Shown here: positions 12,297 to 23,098 of the stretch, piece by piece
Layout of the letters: the number at the start of each line of letters is the position of its first letter
Numbering within the stretch: the first letter of the stretch is position 1
DNA from: Nilaparvata lugens
Lineage: Eukaryota; Arthropoda; Insecta; Hemiptera; Delphacidae
NCBI RefSeq assembly: GCF_014356525.2
Contig: NC_052507.1
Coordinates: 1,590,086-1,654,085 of the forward strand
Direction of reading: 5' to 3'
Length of the DNA: 64,000 nucleotides
The notes under the pieces: model-generated
What the model was told of the DNA's origin: nothing
The model's database searches: none
Seen by the model: the letters and a program-made list of their open reading frames with translations, nothing else
Translations under genes and position numbers: made by a program

Positions 12297-13532
12297 CTAT
12301 AGTGAGGTTCACGTTATAATGACAGTGTTAAGCTGCGTCCACATGTAGCTGAAGAGCTATATAGCTCTGATTTATAGCAGAGCTATATAAACTTTGAGCT
12401 ACATATAGCTCTGTCAGCTACATATAGCTCTGCTAGATGTAGCTCTGCTATAATTAACTTTGATGTCATTACTTGTAGAAGAGCTACATATAGTTTGGAA
12501 TAAACCAGTATTCACTGCTCAGTTCCCAGCCAGATACCAAAGAAGGTAGTTCTTGCAGCAGCCGCTGCTTTCGCCGCATATTTTTAGCACAGAGAAGAGA
12601 TAGAAGAGATTGGATAAGACCCCTCCCTTCAGGCTAGGAAACTATACAGTGGTATTGACCTTTTAAAAGACCTAAATGAGGATGATAGAGATGACTTGAC
12701 CTATGAAATTCATTCGCAATACTCAGTAGCCTACCAGCACTCTGACAACAAATGAGTACAGTATAATCTGGTGTAAACCCAGCAGGCACTAAACGGTTGC
12801 AAACAACAGTAAACAGCTGCGGCAGCCTTCCTTCAAGTACAGAGCAGCTACATCTAACTCTACTATGAACAAAAATTGACATGTAGCAGAGTTACATATA
12901 GTTCAGATTCTCTTTGATGTTTACCGAAAATTTTGGATAGCTCATTTTCTGCTATATAGCTGAGAAAATTGGCTAATACTACGGCTATATAGCAGATCTC
13001 CAGTGTCACTTTTTGAACTTGTAGCAAAGCTATATAGCTGTGCTACGTGTAGCTCTTCTATATAGCTCTGCTACATAGTGTAAACCTAGCTTTAGATTAG
13101 CTAGCTCTGCTATATTAACTTTGATATCATTACTTGTAGCAGAGCTACATATAGTTTGGACTAAACCAGTATACACTGCTCAGTTCCCAATAGTATTGCT
13201 ATCCTTGTCTATCATTCAACAAAGCGGATAGCGCTATCTCTTTCTCGCTTTGCTCTGTTGCCAGATCATATTTTACCAATCAAGAAAGAATTAATCATTA
13301 ATTGATAAAATATTCTATGCTAATGATGAAAATTCATTATGCATTTATTGAAAAATATAATTTCTTGCTCAATAAAATATAATTGATTATTTTAAACGAG
13401 AATGAACAGTTAATATTACATCAATACACCTGTATCAGCTACCGTCTATAGAAGGCATTGACAAGACAGAGGTTCGGCAACGCTATGCTCTTATCTTTCT
13501 CCACTGCCATTATAACGTGGACCTCACTATAG
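12297..13532. mobile_element. MITE-A copy 2, split by a nested foldback element
   Basis: Intact outer ends CTATAGTGAGGTTCACG (left) and CGTGGACCTCACTATAG (right) bracket a normal MITE-A body at about 13190-13532. A 761-bp foldback element (12331-13091) and a partial repeat of it (about 13095-13185) sit just inside the left end. The MITE is itself inserted in LINE sequence, which resumes on the right in inverted orientation. Confidence 0.75.
12331..13091. mobile_element. Foldback element built of AGCTATATAGCT words, TTA flanks
   Basis: Left end AGCTGCGTCCACATGTAGC and right end GTGTAAACCTAGCT are imperfect inverted repeats, flanked by TTA on both sides (12328-12330, 13092-13094). Much of the interior near both ends is made of the self-complementary word AGAGCTATATAGCTCT and variants such as AGAGCTACATATAGCTC, in both orientations. 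An AT-poor central segment (about 12540-12840) has no recognisable gene. It belongs to the TWA-flanked group. Confidence 0.75.
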
Positions 13533-13618
13533 AACTGCGTGACCCTCAGGATCCAGTGAAGCTACTGGGTTCTGTCTTGGACTTCATCTCAGTTGGAGCA
13601 GTTATAATAGTAGGTATA
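13533..13618 (+). mobile_element. LINE fragment interrupted by MITE-B
   Basis: The plus-strand phrase CGTGACCCTCAGGATCCAGT and the following bases match, inverted, the LINE relic near 12120-12200. The same LINE continues after MITE-B with CCAGCCGACTCTCCCGCATT at about 13890-13915, equivalent to 12075-12105. This is a LINE split by the MITE. Confidence 0.6.
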
Positions 13619-13887
13619 ACCATAGAGAAACAATAGCATAAGTAGATATCCCATGGTATAGGGCGTTTATGTCGCAACTTTTACTGTCATCTCAAGCTGA
13701 TAGTCCACGTAGTTCTTTCCTGTGAAGCTTTATGACGCTGGTAGTCTCTCATATTGTGCTGTTCATACACTCTTACCCGGTCAAAACAGTAAAAATCGAC
13801 AGTAATCGGCTTGAGATAACAGTAAATGCTGCGACATAAACGCCCTATACCATGGGATATCTACTTGGGCTATTGTTTCTCTATGGT
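13619..13887. mobile_element. MITE-B copy 1 (ACCATAGAGAAACAATAG termini)
   Basis: A 269-bp foldback with terminal inverted repeats ACCATAGAGAAACAATAGCA and its complement at the right end, plus the subterminal mirrored block ATCCCATGGTATAGGGCGTT. A second near-identical copy lies at 54897-55165. Diverged traces occur near 37680-37730, 37905 and 44878-44940. Confidence 0.8.
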
Positions 13888-13916
13888 ATAACCAGCCGAC
13901 TCTCCCGCATTTGCTT

Positions 13917-14672
13917 CTTTTACTTTTACTTTACTTTTTTACTTTTCTTGTTCGTCACAATTACTGAACTGCATTAAGGGAGCAACGATCCCGCAGTATA
14001 TGACACGTCAAAGTTTAATCTAATATCTACCATCCCTCCTATTTCAACACAACAGATCCCACATAACATACATCAATCAAACACTATTCAACAAGGAAGT
14101 CTGCTAACCTGTACGGACACAATACAATAAGGAATTCCCTGAGTGTTTTTTAACTCCTTCAAGCCATCAATTTCTCTTATGTGAGATGGGATTGAATTAA
14201 ATATTTTCAATCCCATATAAAACGGGCCACCCTCCAGCAGGCTTAGTCTGTGATGTGGGTAAACAAAACCTCTAAATCGTGTATTATGGGGATGACTCAC
14301 CTGGTTCTCCTCATACATTCGTCTATTTTTAAAAACGAAGATTGCTAAATCTTATACATAAATAGCAGGAGCCGTCAGCAATCTCTTTTCTTCAAAATAA
14401 GGTCTGCAAGAGCGCATTGTATTAATCTTATAAATTATCCTAATGGCTTTCTTCTGCAGTATAAATATTCCATTATTCTCTATATTTTTTCCCCAAAAAA
14501 TAACTCCATATCTCATAACTGACAGAAAATAAGCATGATATACAAAAAGAACAGTTTTTTCACTCCCTACTCTAGCCATTACTCTTAATGCAAACAAGGC
14601 TCTATTCAATTTACCAGTGACATGAGAAATATGTAGCTTCCACTTCGAATCACTCTCCACCATCAGACCCAA
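13917..14672 (-). mobile_element. LINE relic, C-terminal RT domain and 3' UTR
   Basis: Minus strand encodes, with frameshifts, GLMVESDSKWKLHISHVTGK, YHAYFLSVMRYGVIFWGKN, FILQKKAIRIIYKINTMRSC and, further on, NQVSHPHNTRFRGFVYP. These are the thumb and C-terminal blocks of Jockey/CR1-type RTs. The plus-strand CTTTTACTTTACTTTTTTAC near 13920 is the complement of an A-rich tail, so this 5'-truncated LINE inserted into the older LINE fragment. Confidence 0.7.
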
Positions 14673-14674
14673 GA

Positions 14675-15125
14675 ATGTCGTGGAATCAGAAGTTTAAACT
14701 CTACTTTGAGTATTCAAGTTTATTCAAAAACTTTTATAGTCTCCTGCTTTCCAAGATGAGGGGCCTGGTGACTGAGAGGTATCTTTTGATGATGTATCAC
14801 GCTCTCTTCCATTGCCACATCATCTATGGATTGCTCCTGTGGGGTCACTTACCTGGGGCATAGAATAAATGATAAGTTTCTCCGGAAGGGGCTTCTGATA
14901 TCCTGCGGTTGCAAAAGGGTGCTGTGAGAATCATAACAGACAGGGACATCTTCCCCACTGCAAGCCCATTTTTTCCTAAAACTAAATCCTAGGAAAGTGT
15001 AACCATAACCCTATTTCGGACATTTAAAATGTTATCTAAATTTAGGAGAGAAATAGTACAAGGAGTATCCTTAGTTTCTCTCTCCCAATCAGTGCTACTT
15101 TGTAAAAATTATAAATAAATAAATA
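14675..15125 (+). mobile_element. LINE relic with 3' UTR and (TAAA)n tail
   Basis: Plus-strand frames read MRGLVTERYLLMMYHALFHC, HIIYGLLLWGH and then DILRLQKGAVRIIT, the same RT C-terminus as at 11720-12296. A UTR-like segment at 15000-15095 and a simple tail (AAATAAATAAATAAAATA) follow. It starts abruptly next to the oppositely oriented LINE at 14672, suggesting end-to-end insertions. Confidence 0.7.
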
Positions 15126-15133
15126 AAATAGAA

Positions 15134-15670
15134 TAGTTATTTGTGCAACTAGTGCGCAAAGTGACAGTTTGCTGCACCGAAAGAAACGTTTACGCCCGAG
15201 CCGTAGGCGAGGGCGGAATGGTTTCTTGAGTGCAGCAGAGGAACTTTGCGCACGTATTTCACATTAAGTTTTTCCTACAGTTACCATTGAATATGAAAAG
15301 TGGGTAATTATGGGTAAAATTGCCTGAAATGCATCAAATGTTTTTCTGTGTAATTTTATTATTGATAAAAACCTTAATCCTTAAATCCTAAAGTCCTCGT
15401 TGTCCTTGGTTATAGTATATAATGTAATAATAATTAGCGCGTTGTGCTTGGTTGCACCTCTGCTCACTATAGCAGCCACAGCAGTCACTGTTACCAACTT
15501 CATTTTGATTTTGCTGCACTGTTGCTCCATATAACCTACCAAGTATTTTGCGTTGCCATGTTGCAAATCTGGAGTGCAGAAAAATTTTTCCCGCACTAGA
15601 GCGGAAAAGTGATTCTTTGCGTTCTGTAATCAGTGCAGCAATGGCCACTTTTCAACGTAACTGTAGGAAA
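15134..15670. repeat. Dispersed element with GC-rich hairpin, copy 2
   Basis: Inverted relative to 2335-2995: starts TTATTTGTGCAACTAGTGCG, has the GC-rich core CCCGAGCCGTAGGCGAGGGC near 15194, and ends AACGTAACTGTAGGAAA. The middle segment (about 15340-15560) differs from copy 1, so only the outer blocks are conserved. Confidence 0.55.
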
Positions 15671-15780
15671 ATGTATGAAGCATGCACTTGCACAAACGTC
15701 CATCCAATGTGATCATACCCTTAAGATGTAGATCCACAAAATCTAATCAGCATAATCCGTCTCATTTCCCACTCACATTA

Positions 15781-17674
15781 CTATAGTGAGGTCGACGTTA
15801 CAATATGGCAGTGGAGAAAGATAGGAGAACAATGTTGCCGATCCTCTGTCTTGTCAATGCCTTCTATAGACAGTAGCTGATACAGGTTTATTGATGTAAT
15901 ATTACCTGTTCATTCTCGTTTAAATGAATCAATTATATTTTATTAAACAAGAAATTATATTTTCCAATAATTTCATGATGAATTTACATAATTAAAATGT
16001 AATATTTTGTTAATTAATTATCAATTCTACATTGTTAAAAGATTATCTGGCAACAGAGCAAAGCGAGAAAGAGATAGCGCTATCCGATATGTTGAATGAT
16101 AGACAAGGATAGCAACACCATTGCTAATCAAACAATGCCATTATAACGTGGAATTTACTATAGGCCATTGACTTGTGGATGGATAAATAGATATACTTAT
16201 CAAAGTTATCAGCTAATAAAGTAATGCCATATATTTTGTACCGGTATGTAAACAATTATTCATTCAATTTATATTTGAGAGACATTTATAGACAGATATT
16301 GATATAAGACATTAAATTATATCTGATAGACCAATGATTTGGCAATGAATAATATGTATTTATCAACTCATCAACACGCAAACATCCATCAATTTATAGA
16401 TTTTCAAACATTGATTGAAATTTGAAAAATAGGTTTTTTAGATCAAAAGAAAATGCAGGGAGACCTACTTCGTCTGATCGATTTCCTTCAATTCAGAATC
16501 GAATGATTCAGCTACTGATAAAAATTCTTCAATTGCTTCTTGTAATGCATCTGGAATTCAGAGATTCAAAGATTAATTTAAAAATCATCAATTCATCAAA
16601 TATTTAATTGACATTGTATTTTTCAATAATTTAATAATGAATAATTTCATAATTGAGATGGAATATTTTGTTAATCTACATTGTTGAAAGACAATGCCTT
16701 GTGTCTTGTCAATGCCTTCTATACACAGTAGCTGATACAGGTTTATTGATGTAATATTACCTGTTCATTCTCGTTTAAATGAATCAATTATATTTTATTA
16801 AACAAGAAATTATATTTTCCAATAATTTCATGATGAATTTACATAATTAAAATAAAATATTTTGTTAATTAATTATCAATTCTACATTGTTAAAAGATTA
16901 TCTGGCAACAGAGCAAGGCGAGAAAGAGATAGCGCTATCCGATATGTTGAATGATAGACAAGGATAGCAACACCATTGCTAATCAAACAATGCCATTATA
17001 ACGTGGAATTTACTATAGGCCATTGACTTGTGGATGGATAAATAGATATACTTATCAAAGTTATCAGATAATAAAGTAATGCCATATATTTTGTACCGGT
17101 ATGTAAACAATTATTCATTCAATTTATATTTGAGAGACATTTATAGACAGATATTTGATATAAGACATTAAATTATATCTGATAGACCAATTGATTTGGC
17201 AATGAATTAATATGTATTTATCAAACTCATCAACACACAAACATCCATCAATTTATAGATTTTCAAACATTGATTGAAATTTGAAAAATAGGTTTTTTAG
17301 ATCAAAAGAAAATGCAGGGAGACCTACTTCGTCTGATCGATTTCCTTCAATTCAGAATCGAATGATTCAGCTACTGATAAAAATTCTTCAATTGCTTCTT
17401 GTAATGCATCTGGAATTCAGAGATTCAAAGATTAATTTAAAAATCATCAATTCATCAAATATTTAATTGACATTGTATTTTTTAATAATTTAATAATGAA
17501 TAATTTCATAATTGAGATGGAATATTTTGTTAATCTACATTGTTGAAAGACGATCTGGCAACAGAGCAAGGCGAGAAAGAGATAGCGCTATCCGCTTTGT
17601 TGAATGATATATAAAGATAGCAATACCATTGCTAATCAAACACTGCCATTATAATAACGTGGACATCACTGTAG
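15781..17674. mobile_element. MITE-A copy 3 with an internal ~855-bp tandem duplication
   Basis: Outer ends CTATAGTGAGGTCGACGTTA (left) and ACGTGGACATCACTGTAG (right) bracket two head-to-tail copies of one block: about 15847-16693 and 16702-17552. A second internal right end (GTGGAATTTACTATAG, 16163 and about 17018) occurs in each block, so the original MITE-A plus about 530 bp of flank was duplicated as a unit. The short open frames at 16422 and 17281 are identical because of the duplication and do not look coding. Confidence 0.75.
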
Positions 17675-17789
17675 ATCTCATGTGGGCATCATCTGCAGAA
17701 TAAAATTCAAATTTGTTGATTTCTCTACAAACTGTCATCATCTCTCATGAATGTTATAAATGCTTTCAATTCAATAATTACTGACATTT

Positions 17790-19772
17790 TAGAGTGAGTC
17801 GCACTCACTTACTCGGTGCTATCCCACTAGACTCAACTAAAACTAAAGTGCGAGATAAATTACTTTTTCCTCCACCTACTGTCTAAAGTACTTACTTTAC
17901 TCCCTGAAACCTAATACTAAAGTGTCACTTTTTCGCTCTCGGTAGTAAAAAACAGAAAAACTCCCTAGGGAGTAAAAGTGACTCCATTTAAATAACATGG
18001 GGAGCATCTCTATTTTGAAACTTACATTGTAATAGGTTAGAAGGTCTAAGCTCAGATGAGAAAGCATAATAGAGGTGTCTGTCATTGAGTCAACTGAATT
18101 CAATACCACAACCAGAAATTTGATCAACTCATGAAATATATGTTTGTATGATAATTATTATATTCTTAATATTAGTAGACAATAAAAATTTATACAATTT
18201 TTAAAATATTTTATTCTATTCAAAATACCAGCCAACAAATATTTTTGATCTGCAATTCAAATCTGAACCGCGTGATCTGGAGTTTCAGCTGATATGGTTG
18301 TTACAACTTTTGCCGATAGATAGCGCAATCGGCAGTGCCAATCAGACGACCAGTTTTTAGGTTTTAGATTTAGGTTATGTTGTTAGGAATCATTGTCACC
18401 AATACGTAAGTTATTAGAATGATTTTATTTGCAGTTTCTATAAAAAAATGTAGATGGAGGAAAAATGTTGTGTACATCACGAGCGAAAAATACTTTTTCT
18501 CCCTCAGGAAAATTGCTGCCCTCGGCTTCGCCTCGGGCTTCAAACTTTTTCCCACAGGGAGAAAAAGTCGTACTTTTCACTCTAGATATACAAATAACTA
18601 TTAACATGAAGAGGGGAAACCCATTTCTCCCTCTTCAGTTTGTAGCGTAGACACAGACGGACATCCTGCGCACAATTGGATGCGCCGTGTCATTTTGCTT
18701 CATGTTCTTGTGATGAAAACATCTCTGTAACATACACAAACCAATATACCTGCTATTGCCAGCAATAGATGGAGGGGAGTGTTGCCGCGTCGCGTTACAA
18801 AGCTCTCTCACTCAGACACAAAAGAAGGAGAATGCTGCTAGGTAGTGGGAGTGATTAATGGAGGATAGAGCATCGGACCATCGGTCTTCGAGAAAGAGCC
18901 GTGTTAATAGTTATTTGTATATCTAGAGTGAAAAGTGCTGTTTTTTCTCCCTGAGGGAAAAGTTTGAAGCCCGAGGCGAAGCCGAGGGCAACAATTTTCC
19001 TGAGGGAGAAAAAACATTTTTCACTCGTGATATACACAACATTTTTCCTCCACCTACATTTTTATAAAAACTGCATATAAAATAATTTTTAAAAACGTAT
19101 TTGACCAAACAATGTGTTACAAAATAATCTTAAACAGAAACAGCTGACTTGTAATCACAGTTCTCCTCCTACAGCACTATCTGTCGGCTAAAGTTGTAAC
19201 AACAATGACAGCCAAAACTACAGCTATGATGAAGTTCCCGTTTCAAATTTGATTAGTTAATAAGTAATATTCGTTGGCTGATATTTTGAATAACATGGAA
19301 TAAAAGAAAAAATATATATATATTTTTTAGTATAGTGATATGAAGTTTGTAATAATAATTTCAGCATACAAACATAAATTTTATATATCGATCAAATGTC
19401 TGGTTGAGGTATTGAATTTAGTTGGTTTAATGACTACTCTATATGCTTCCTCATCTGAGCTTAGACCTTCTGACCTATTCCAAATGTATGTTTTTAAAAT
19501 AGAGATGCTTCCCATGCTATTTAAATGGAGTCACTTTTACTCCCTAGGGAGTTTTTCTGTTTTTTAGTACCGAGAGCGAAAAAGTGACACTTTAGTATCA
19601 TGTTTCAGGGAGTAAAGTAAGTACTTTTGACAGTAGGTGGAGGAAAAAGTAATCTATCTCGCACTTTAGTACTCTACTATGAACGTTTTCATTGGGAGAG
19701 TTTACAAGATATTTAGTACTTGCCCAGGGAACTCTACCACTCTACCACTAACTCTACTAATAAAAACCAGGC
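17790..19772. mobile_element. Outer foldback element with ~400-bp arms, containing a nested element
   Basis: The left arm (about 17812-18245) and right arm (about 19255-19690) are inverted copies sharing ACTCCCTAGGGAGT, GTGCGAGATAAATTACTTTT and CTAAGCTCAGATGAG. The right terminus AATAAAAACCAGGC is followed by TTA and matches the terminus of the element at 54196-55434. The left boundary is uncertain. The element ends only about 84 bp before the acceptor of FRA10AC1 exon 2 (duplicate copy). Confidence 0.65.
18298..19202. mobile_element. Inner TIR element (TTGTTACAACTTTTGCCGAT ends)
   Basis: Terminal inverted repeats TTGTTACAACTTTTGCCGAT and CTGTCGGCTAAAGTTGTAACAA. Long subterminal arms at about 18415-18605 and 18905-19095 are inverted copies, each carrying a GC-rich self-complementary core (CCCTCGGCTTCGCCTCGGGC). 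The core around 18620-18860 is unique and is also found, diverged, at 63865-64000. No transposase is present; superfamily unknown. Confidence 0.7.
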
Positions 19773-19855
19773 TTAAAGGTACAATAATTCAATCTAAAAA
19801 TGAAGAACAGAAATTTCATTTTTCCACTAAAACTTTTTTTCTTACCATGTTTCAG

Positions 19856-19976
19856 ATCCAGAGACAAACGCGACATAGATGTCATTCGCGAAAACCATTG
19901 TTTTCTGTGGGAAGACGACGTTGAGCCGAATTCATGGGAGAAAAGACTGGCCAAAAAGTATTATGACGAACTTTTT
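19856..19976 (+). pseudogene. FRA10AC1 exon 2, truncated duplicate
   Basis: Acceptor TTTCAG and the first about 120 nt of exon 2 are intact (SRDKRDIDVIRENHCFLWED, then DVEPNSWEKRLAKKYYDELF). Homology with the true exon stops at about 19975, where LINE sequence begins, so the last about 46 nt and the donor are lost. Read-through would add TQIIHPLWHSASTVK and stop at 20022-20024. Three substitutions cluster in the last 15 nt before the break. If spliced in, it would truncate the protein. Confidence 0.85.
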
Positions 19977-19996
19977 ACTCAAATAATTCATCCATT

Positions 19997-20932
19997 ATGG
20001 CACAGTGCTTCAACTGTAAAATAAATCTCGCTGAAGAGGATATCTCAGTGAAGTGTAGTGAGTGTGCGAAAGTGTTCCACCCTGCGTGTACTAGACTGGA
20101 GTCCATCGATAAGTTTAAAAAAATGAACTCGCAAGCCAGAGCTGCGTGGAAATGTGCGAGCTGTAAGCAGGATAAAAATAACGCAGGTCAGTCAGACATT
20201 ACCTTAAAAAAATTATCCTCTGATCTAATAGAGAATCTACGTAAGGAAATAAACGATCTGAAATCCTTCTTCAACTCAAAATTGGGCGACCTGGACACGA
20301 AATTGGAAAAGTTAAACACCAAAACAGATGCTATAAAAACGCAACTCAACACCCTCACGGAGGATCATAATTCTTTAAAACTAAAATTTCTCAATCTCGA
20401 AAAAGAAAACTTGGAGGATGAAAAACATGTTCAGAGGCTAGAAAAAGAAATTCACGATCTACAACAATATACTAGAAAGGACAATGTTGAAATAGTAGGT
20501 ATTCCCGAAACCCAGGGTGAGAATTTACATGTCGTCATGAAAGCCGTCGCAAAATCGTTGAATGTGGAGTTCAAGAATGAAGACCTATCTATTGTCCACA
20601 GGATGCCAACCGCTAAAGGATCCACTTCCATCGTGGCCAAATTCAGTTCCAGATTGAAGAAAACAGAATGGATCACCGCGGCACGCAAAAAGAAAGGCAT
20701 CAAATCAACCGATGTATGCGACAAGCTGCCCTTATCAAACGTATATGTGAATGAACACCTCTCTCCCTACTACAAAGGACTACTTGGCAAAGCTAAGAAT
20801 TTAAAAAAGGACAAAAAACTAACCTTTGTCTGGGTCCGTGATTGCAAAGTTTTTGTTAAAAAATCTGAAAACTCTCGCACTCGGAGAATTATGAGCGATG
20901 ATGATTTAGTAGAATATAATTATAGTATTTAA
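19997..20932 (+). CDS. LINE ORF1: PHD-like zinc finger, coiled coil, FP25-like C-terminus
   Basis: An open frame of 311 codons without interruption. Residues 4-56 form a PHD-like zinc finger (C4-x2-C7, C20-x2-C23, H28-x2-C31, C53-x2-C56). Residues about 75-160 are a charged heptad-rich coiled coil. Residues about 165-300 resemble the FP25-like domain common in ORF1 proteins of insect CR1-type LINEs (DNVEIVGIPE, IVHRMPTAKG, VYVNEHLSPYYKGLL). ORF1 products bind the element's RNA and may chaperone integration. The start ATG lies about 20 nt inside the LINE boundary. The intact frame contrasts with the broken ORF2. Confidence 0.85.
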   Translation: MAQCFNCKINLAEEDISVKCSECAKVFHPACTRLESIDKFKKMNSQARAAWKCASCKQDKNNAGQSDITLKKLSSDLIENLRKEINDLKSFFNSKLGDLDTKLEKLNTKTDAIKTQLNTLTEDHNSLKLKFLNLEKENLEDEKHVQRLEKEIHDLQQYTRKDNVEIVGIPETQGENLHVVMKAVAKSLNVEFKNEDLSIVHRMPTAKGSTSIVAKFSSRLKKTEWITAARKKKGIKSTDVCDKLPLSNVYVNEHLSPYYKGLLGKAKNLKKDKKLTFVWVRDCKVFVKKSENSRTRRIMSDDDLVEYNYSI

Positions 20933-21118
20933 TTATACAAATGTCCAATATTTCCTAAAAATATTCAAAATTGCGCAGTAGGCTGGTTATAATGGGTTTT
21001 TCTTTTAGTGAACTTAAAAGTTTTGTTTTTTTTCAATTTAACTCTTTTCCTCTTCTTTTTTTTTTAATCTCATTTCTGTTATTGTATTATAACTTTCCTT
21101 ATTTCATTAACGTTACTG

Positions 21119-22117
21119 ATGAATGATGAATATGGCTTTGATGGGGTGATTGATTTGGAATGTTTCGATACGATTGAGAGCGATGATATTTTAAATTTTG
21201 ATCCTAACTCTCATTTAGATGAAGTAATATATAATGTTGTCTCTTTTAATATTATACACATGAATATACGTAGCTTAAGAAAAAACTTTGATGAATTTGT
21301 TTATACTCTTCAAAACTGTAAAATAAAATACGATGTAATAGTTCTAACTGAAACTTGGATGACTGAAGATAATATTTTTGACTATAGCATAGATGGATAT
21401 ACAGTTATAGATAAGCCAGGCCAACTAAATAAAAGTAACGGTTTGTGCATTTTTGTGAAGGAATCGATTGATGTACATTATCTTGACTGTGAAAATTCGG
21501 AAGCAGATATAATCATGATTAGATTAGAAGCTTTCAGCTGTCCTTTTACTCTTATTGCAGTCTACAGATCTCCTTCTTCTAATATTGAAGCATTTCTGAA
21601 TGAGTTGGACACAAGTATGTCTAATGTTCAAAAAAATGAAAATATAATCATGATCGGAGATCTGAACATTGACATTCTGCGGAATAATAATTTATCAAAT
21701 GAATATAGTAGCCTATTACAAATGTATGGTCTGAGATCTCTTGTTAATAAACCTACTCGCATTTCATGTAATACAAAATCATGTATTGATCATATATTTT
21801 GGAAAAATGTGAATTTTAAGGAAAGTCATGTTCTTAGCTCCATACAAAAAACATACATCACTGATCATTTCTGTACAACTTTTCACATAACAAAATCTAT
21901 CACAAATACAAAAGAAATTAGAGAGATATTTACTAAAAAAATTAATTATACAAAATTGATTGACTATTTAAAACAAGAGAATTGGCAAAATGAAACTAAC
22001 TTGTATGATGAAAATTTAAATTTAGATGAAAAAATCAGTAATTTCTATGACAAATTAATATTCTACATAGAACTAACCACTGAACAGATAAAATTAAAAA
22101 TAGAAATAGACCACTGA
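21119..22117 (+). pseudogene. LINE ORF2, endonuclease domain
   Basis: Encodes an AP-type endonuclease with recognisable catalytic blocks: MNIRSLRKNFDEF, LTETWM, AVYRSPSSN, IMIGDLNID, SCIDHIFW and ITDHFCTTF. The ETW, GDLN and DH residues expected for target nicking are present. The frame runs to residue 332 and then shifts; the continuation (KKWITPGLIKSIRERDKM) is found in another frame from about 22110. ORF2 is therefore interrupted. Confidence 0.8.
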
Positions 22118-23098
22118 AAAAATGGATAACTCCAGGGCTGATAAAATCAATCAGAGAACGTGACAAAATGCACAAAAAAATGAACAGTCAACCGTTAATA
22201 TGGAGCTACAAAATAGGTATAAGACTTACAGAAATATTTTGAATAAACTTATTAAAAAAACAAAATTTGATTATTACAGGACTAAAATATCAATTACAAA
22301 GGTAATAGTAAGAAAACTTGGAACTGCATACAGGAAATTTTAGACATACAACGTACACATAAACCACCCGAAATCGACCAGACATTATGAATAAATATTT
22401 TTCAGAAGTAGGAAGAAACTATGCAGAGAAAATCCTCAACAGGTCCACACGAAATCCAGTTAACTTACAGTATCCACCTTGTGCAGCGGCTGACACTCCA
22501 AAATCATTCTTTATGCATCCAACAAGTTATGAAGAGGTACTAATAATGATTAAAAGCTTAAAACGTAACTCCTCTCCGGGAGTGGATGGAGTAGGCAACA
22601 TATGTTTGAAAAATAGCAGAGTTCATAGCCAAACCATTGTCAATTTTGTTTAATAAATGTTTCGAGTTAGGCCATTTTCCTTCACATTTTAAAATAGCTA
22701 AAATAATTCCTCTCCATAAATCAGGTGACAAAAAAGCTCCCGAGAACTACCGTCCTATCAGCCTTATAAGCAACCTGTCTAAAATATTTGAAAAGATAAT
22801 AAAAAAACGAATGGTCGAATATCTTGAAAAGTACAAATTTATTGCTGTAAATCAATTCGGGTTTCAGGAGGGTAAATCCACCGAAGATGCAATGACTGAG
22901 TTGGTTAGAATTGTAACGGAAAACTTTAAAAACAGTAGAAAAACTCTGGCTGTGTTCTTGGACCTGGCAAAGGCCTATGATACCATTCCTCATAAAGTCC
23001 TTCTACGTAAGCTAGAGAGAATAGGTATCCGGGGAACGGTGTTAAATTTATTTAAAAGTTACCTGCATGAAAGAATACAAATCCTTGACACCAGTAAA
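22118..23098 (+). pseudogene. LINE ORF2, partial reverse transcriptase
   Basis: Fragments in shifting frames: NKYFSEVGRNYAEKIL and RNSSPGVDGV (22387-22650), then from 22637 IIPLHKSGDKKAPENYRPIS, NQFGFQEGKSTEDAM, AVFLDLAKAYDTIPHKVLL (motif A with its catalytic Asp) up to LFKSYLHERIQ. Motif C (YADD) and everything downstream are missing because the sequence switches to foldback-element DNA at about 23098. At least two frameshifts and the truncation make it non-functional. Confidence 0.85.

Larger units (their letters stand above)
19977..23098 (+). mobile_element. CR1-like LINE, 5' part present, 3' part missing
   Basis: A non-LTR retrotransposon with ORF1 (19997-20932) and an ORF2 encoding an apurinic-type endonuclease and the first half of a reverse transcriptase. 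It breaks off at about 23098, before the YADD motif, the C-terminal RT region and any 3' UTR or tail. That is opposite to the usual 5' truncation. It sits exactly at the junction of a duplicated segment (18516-19975 and 23099-24534) of the FRA10AC1 intron and exon 2. Confidence 0.85.

Noticed and set aside
16422..17466. Two identical 61-codon frames as duplicated small genes
   Set aside because: Identical only because the 855-bp non-coding block is tandemly duplicated; no homology, no splice or start support.
18370..18650. Short frames reading LPSASPRASNF and similar (also 18855-19108, 23059-23681)
   Set aside because: They recur in all frames and both strands because of the GC-rich hairpin of the foldback element; no start context or codon bias.
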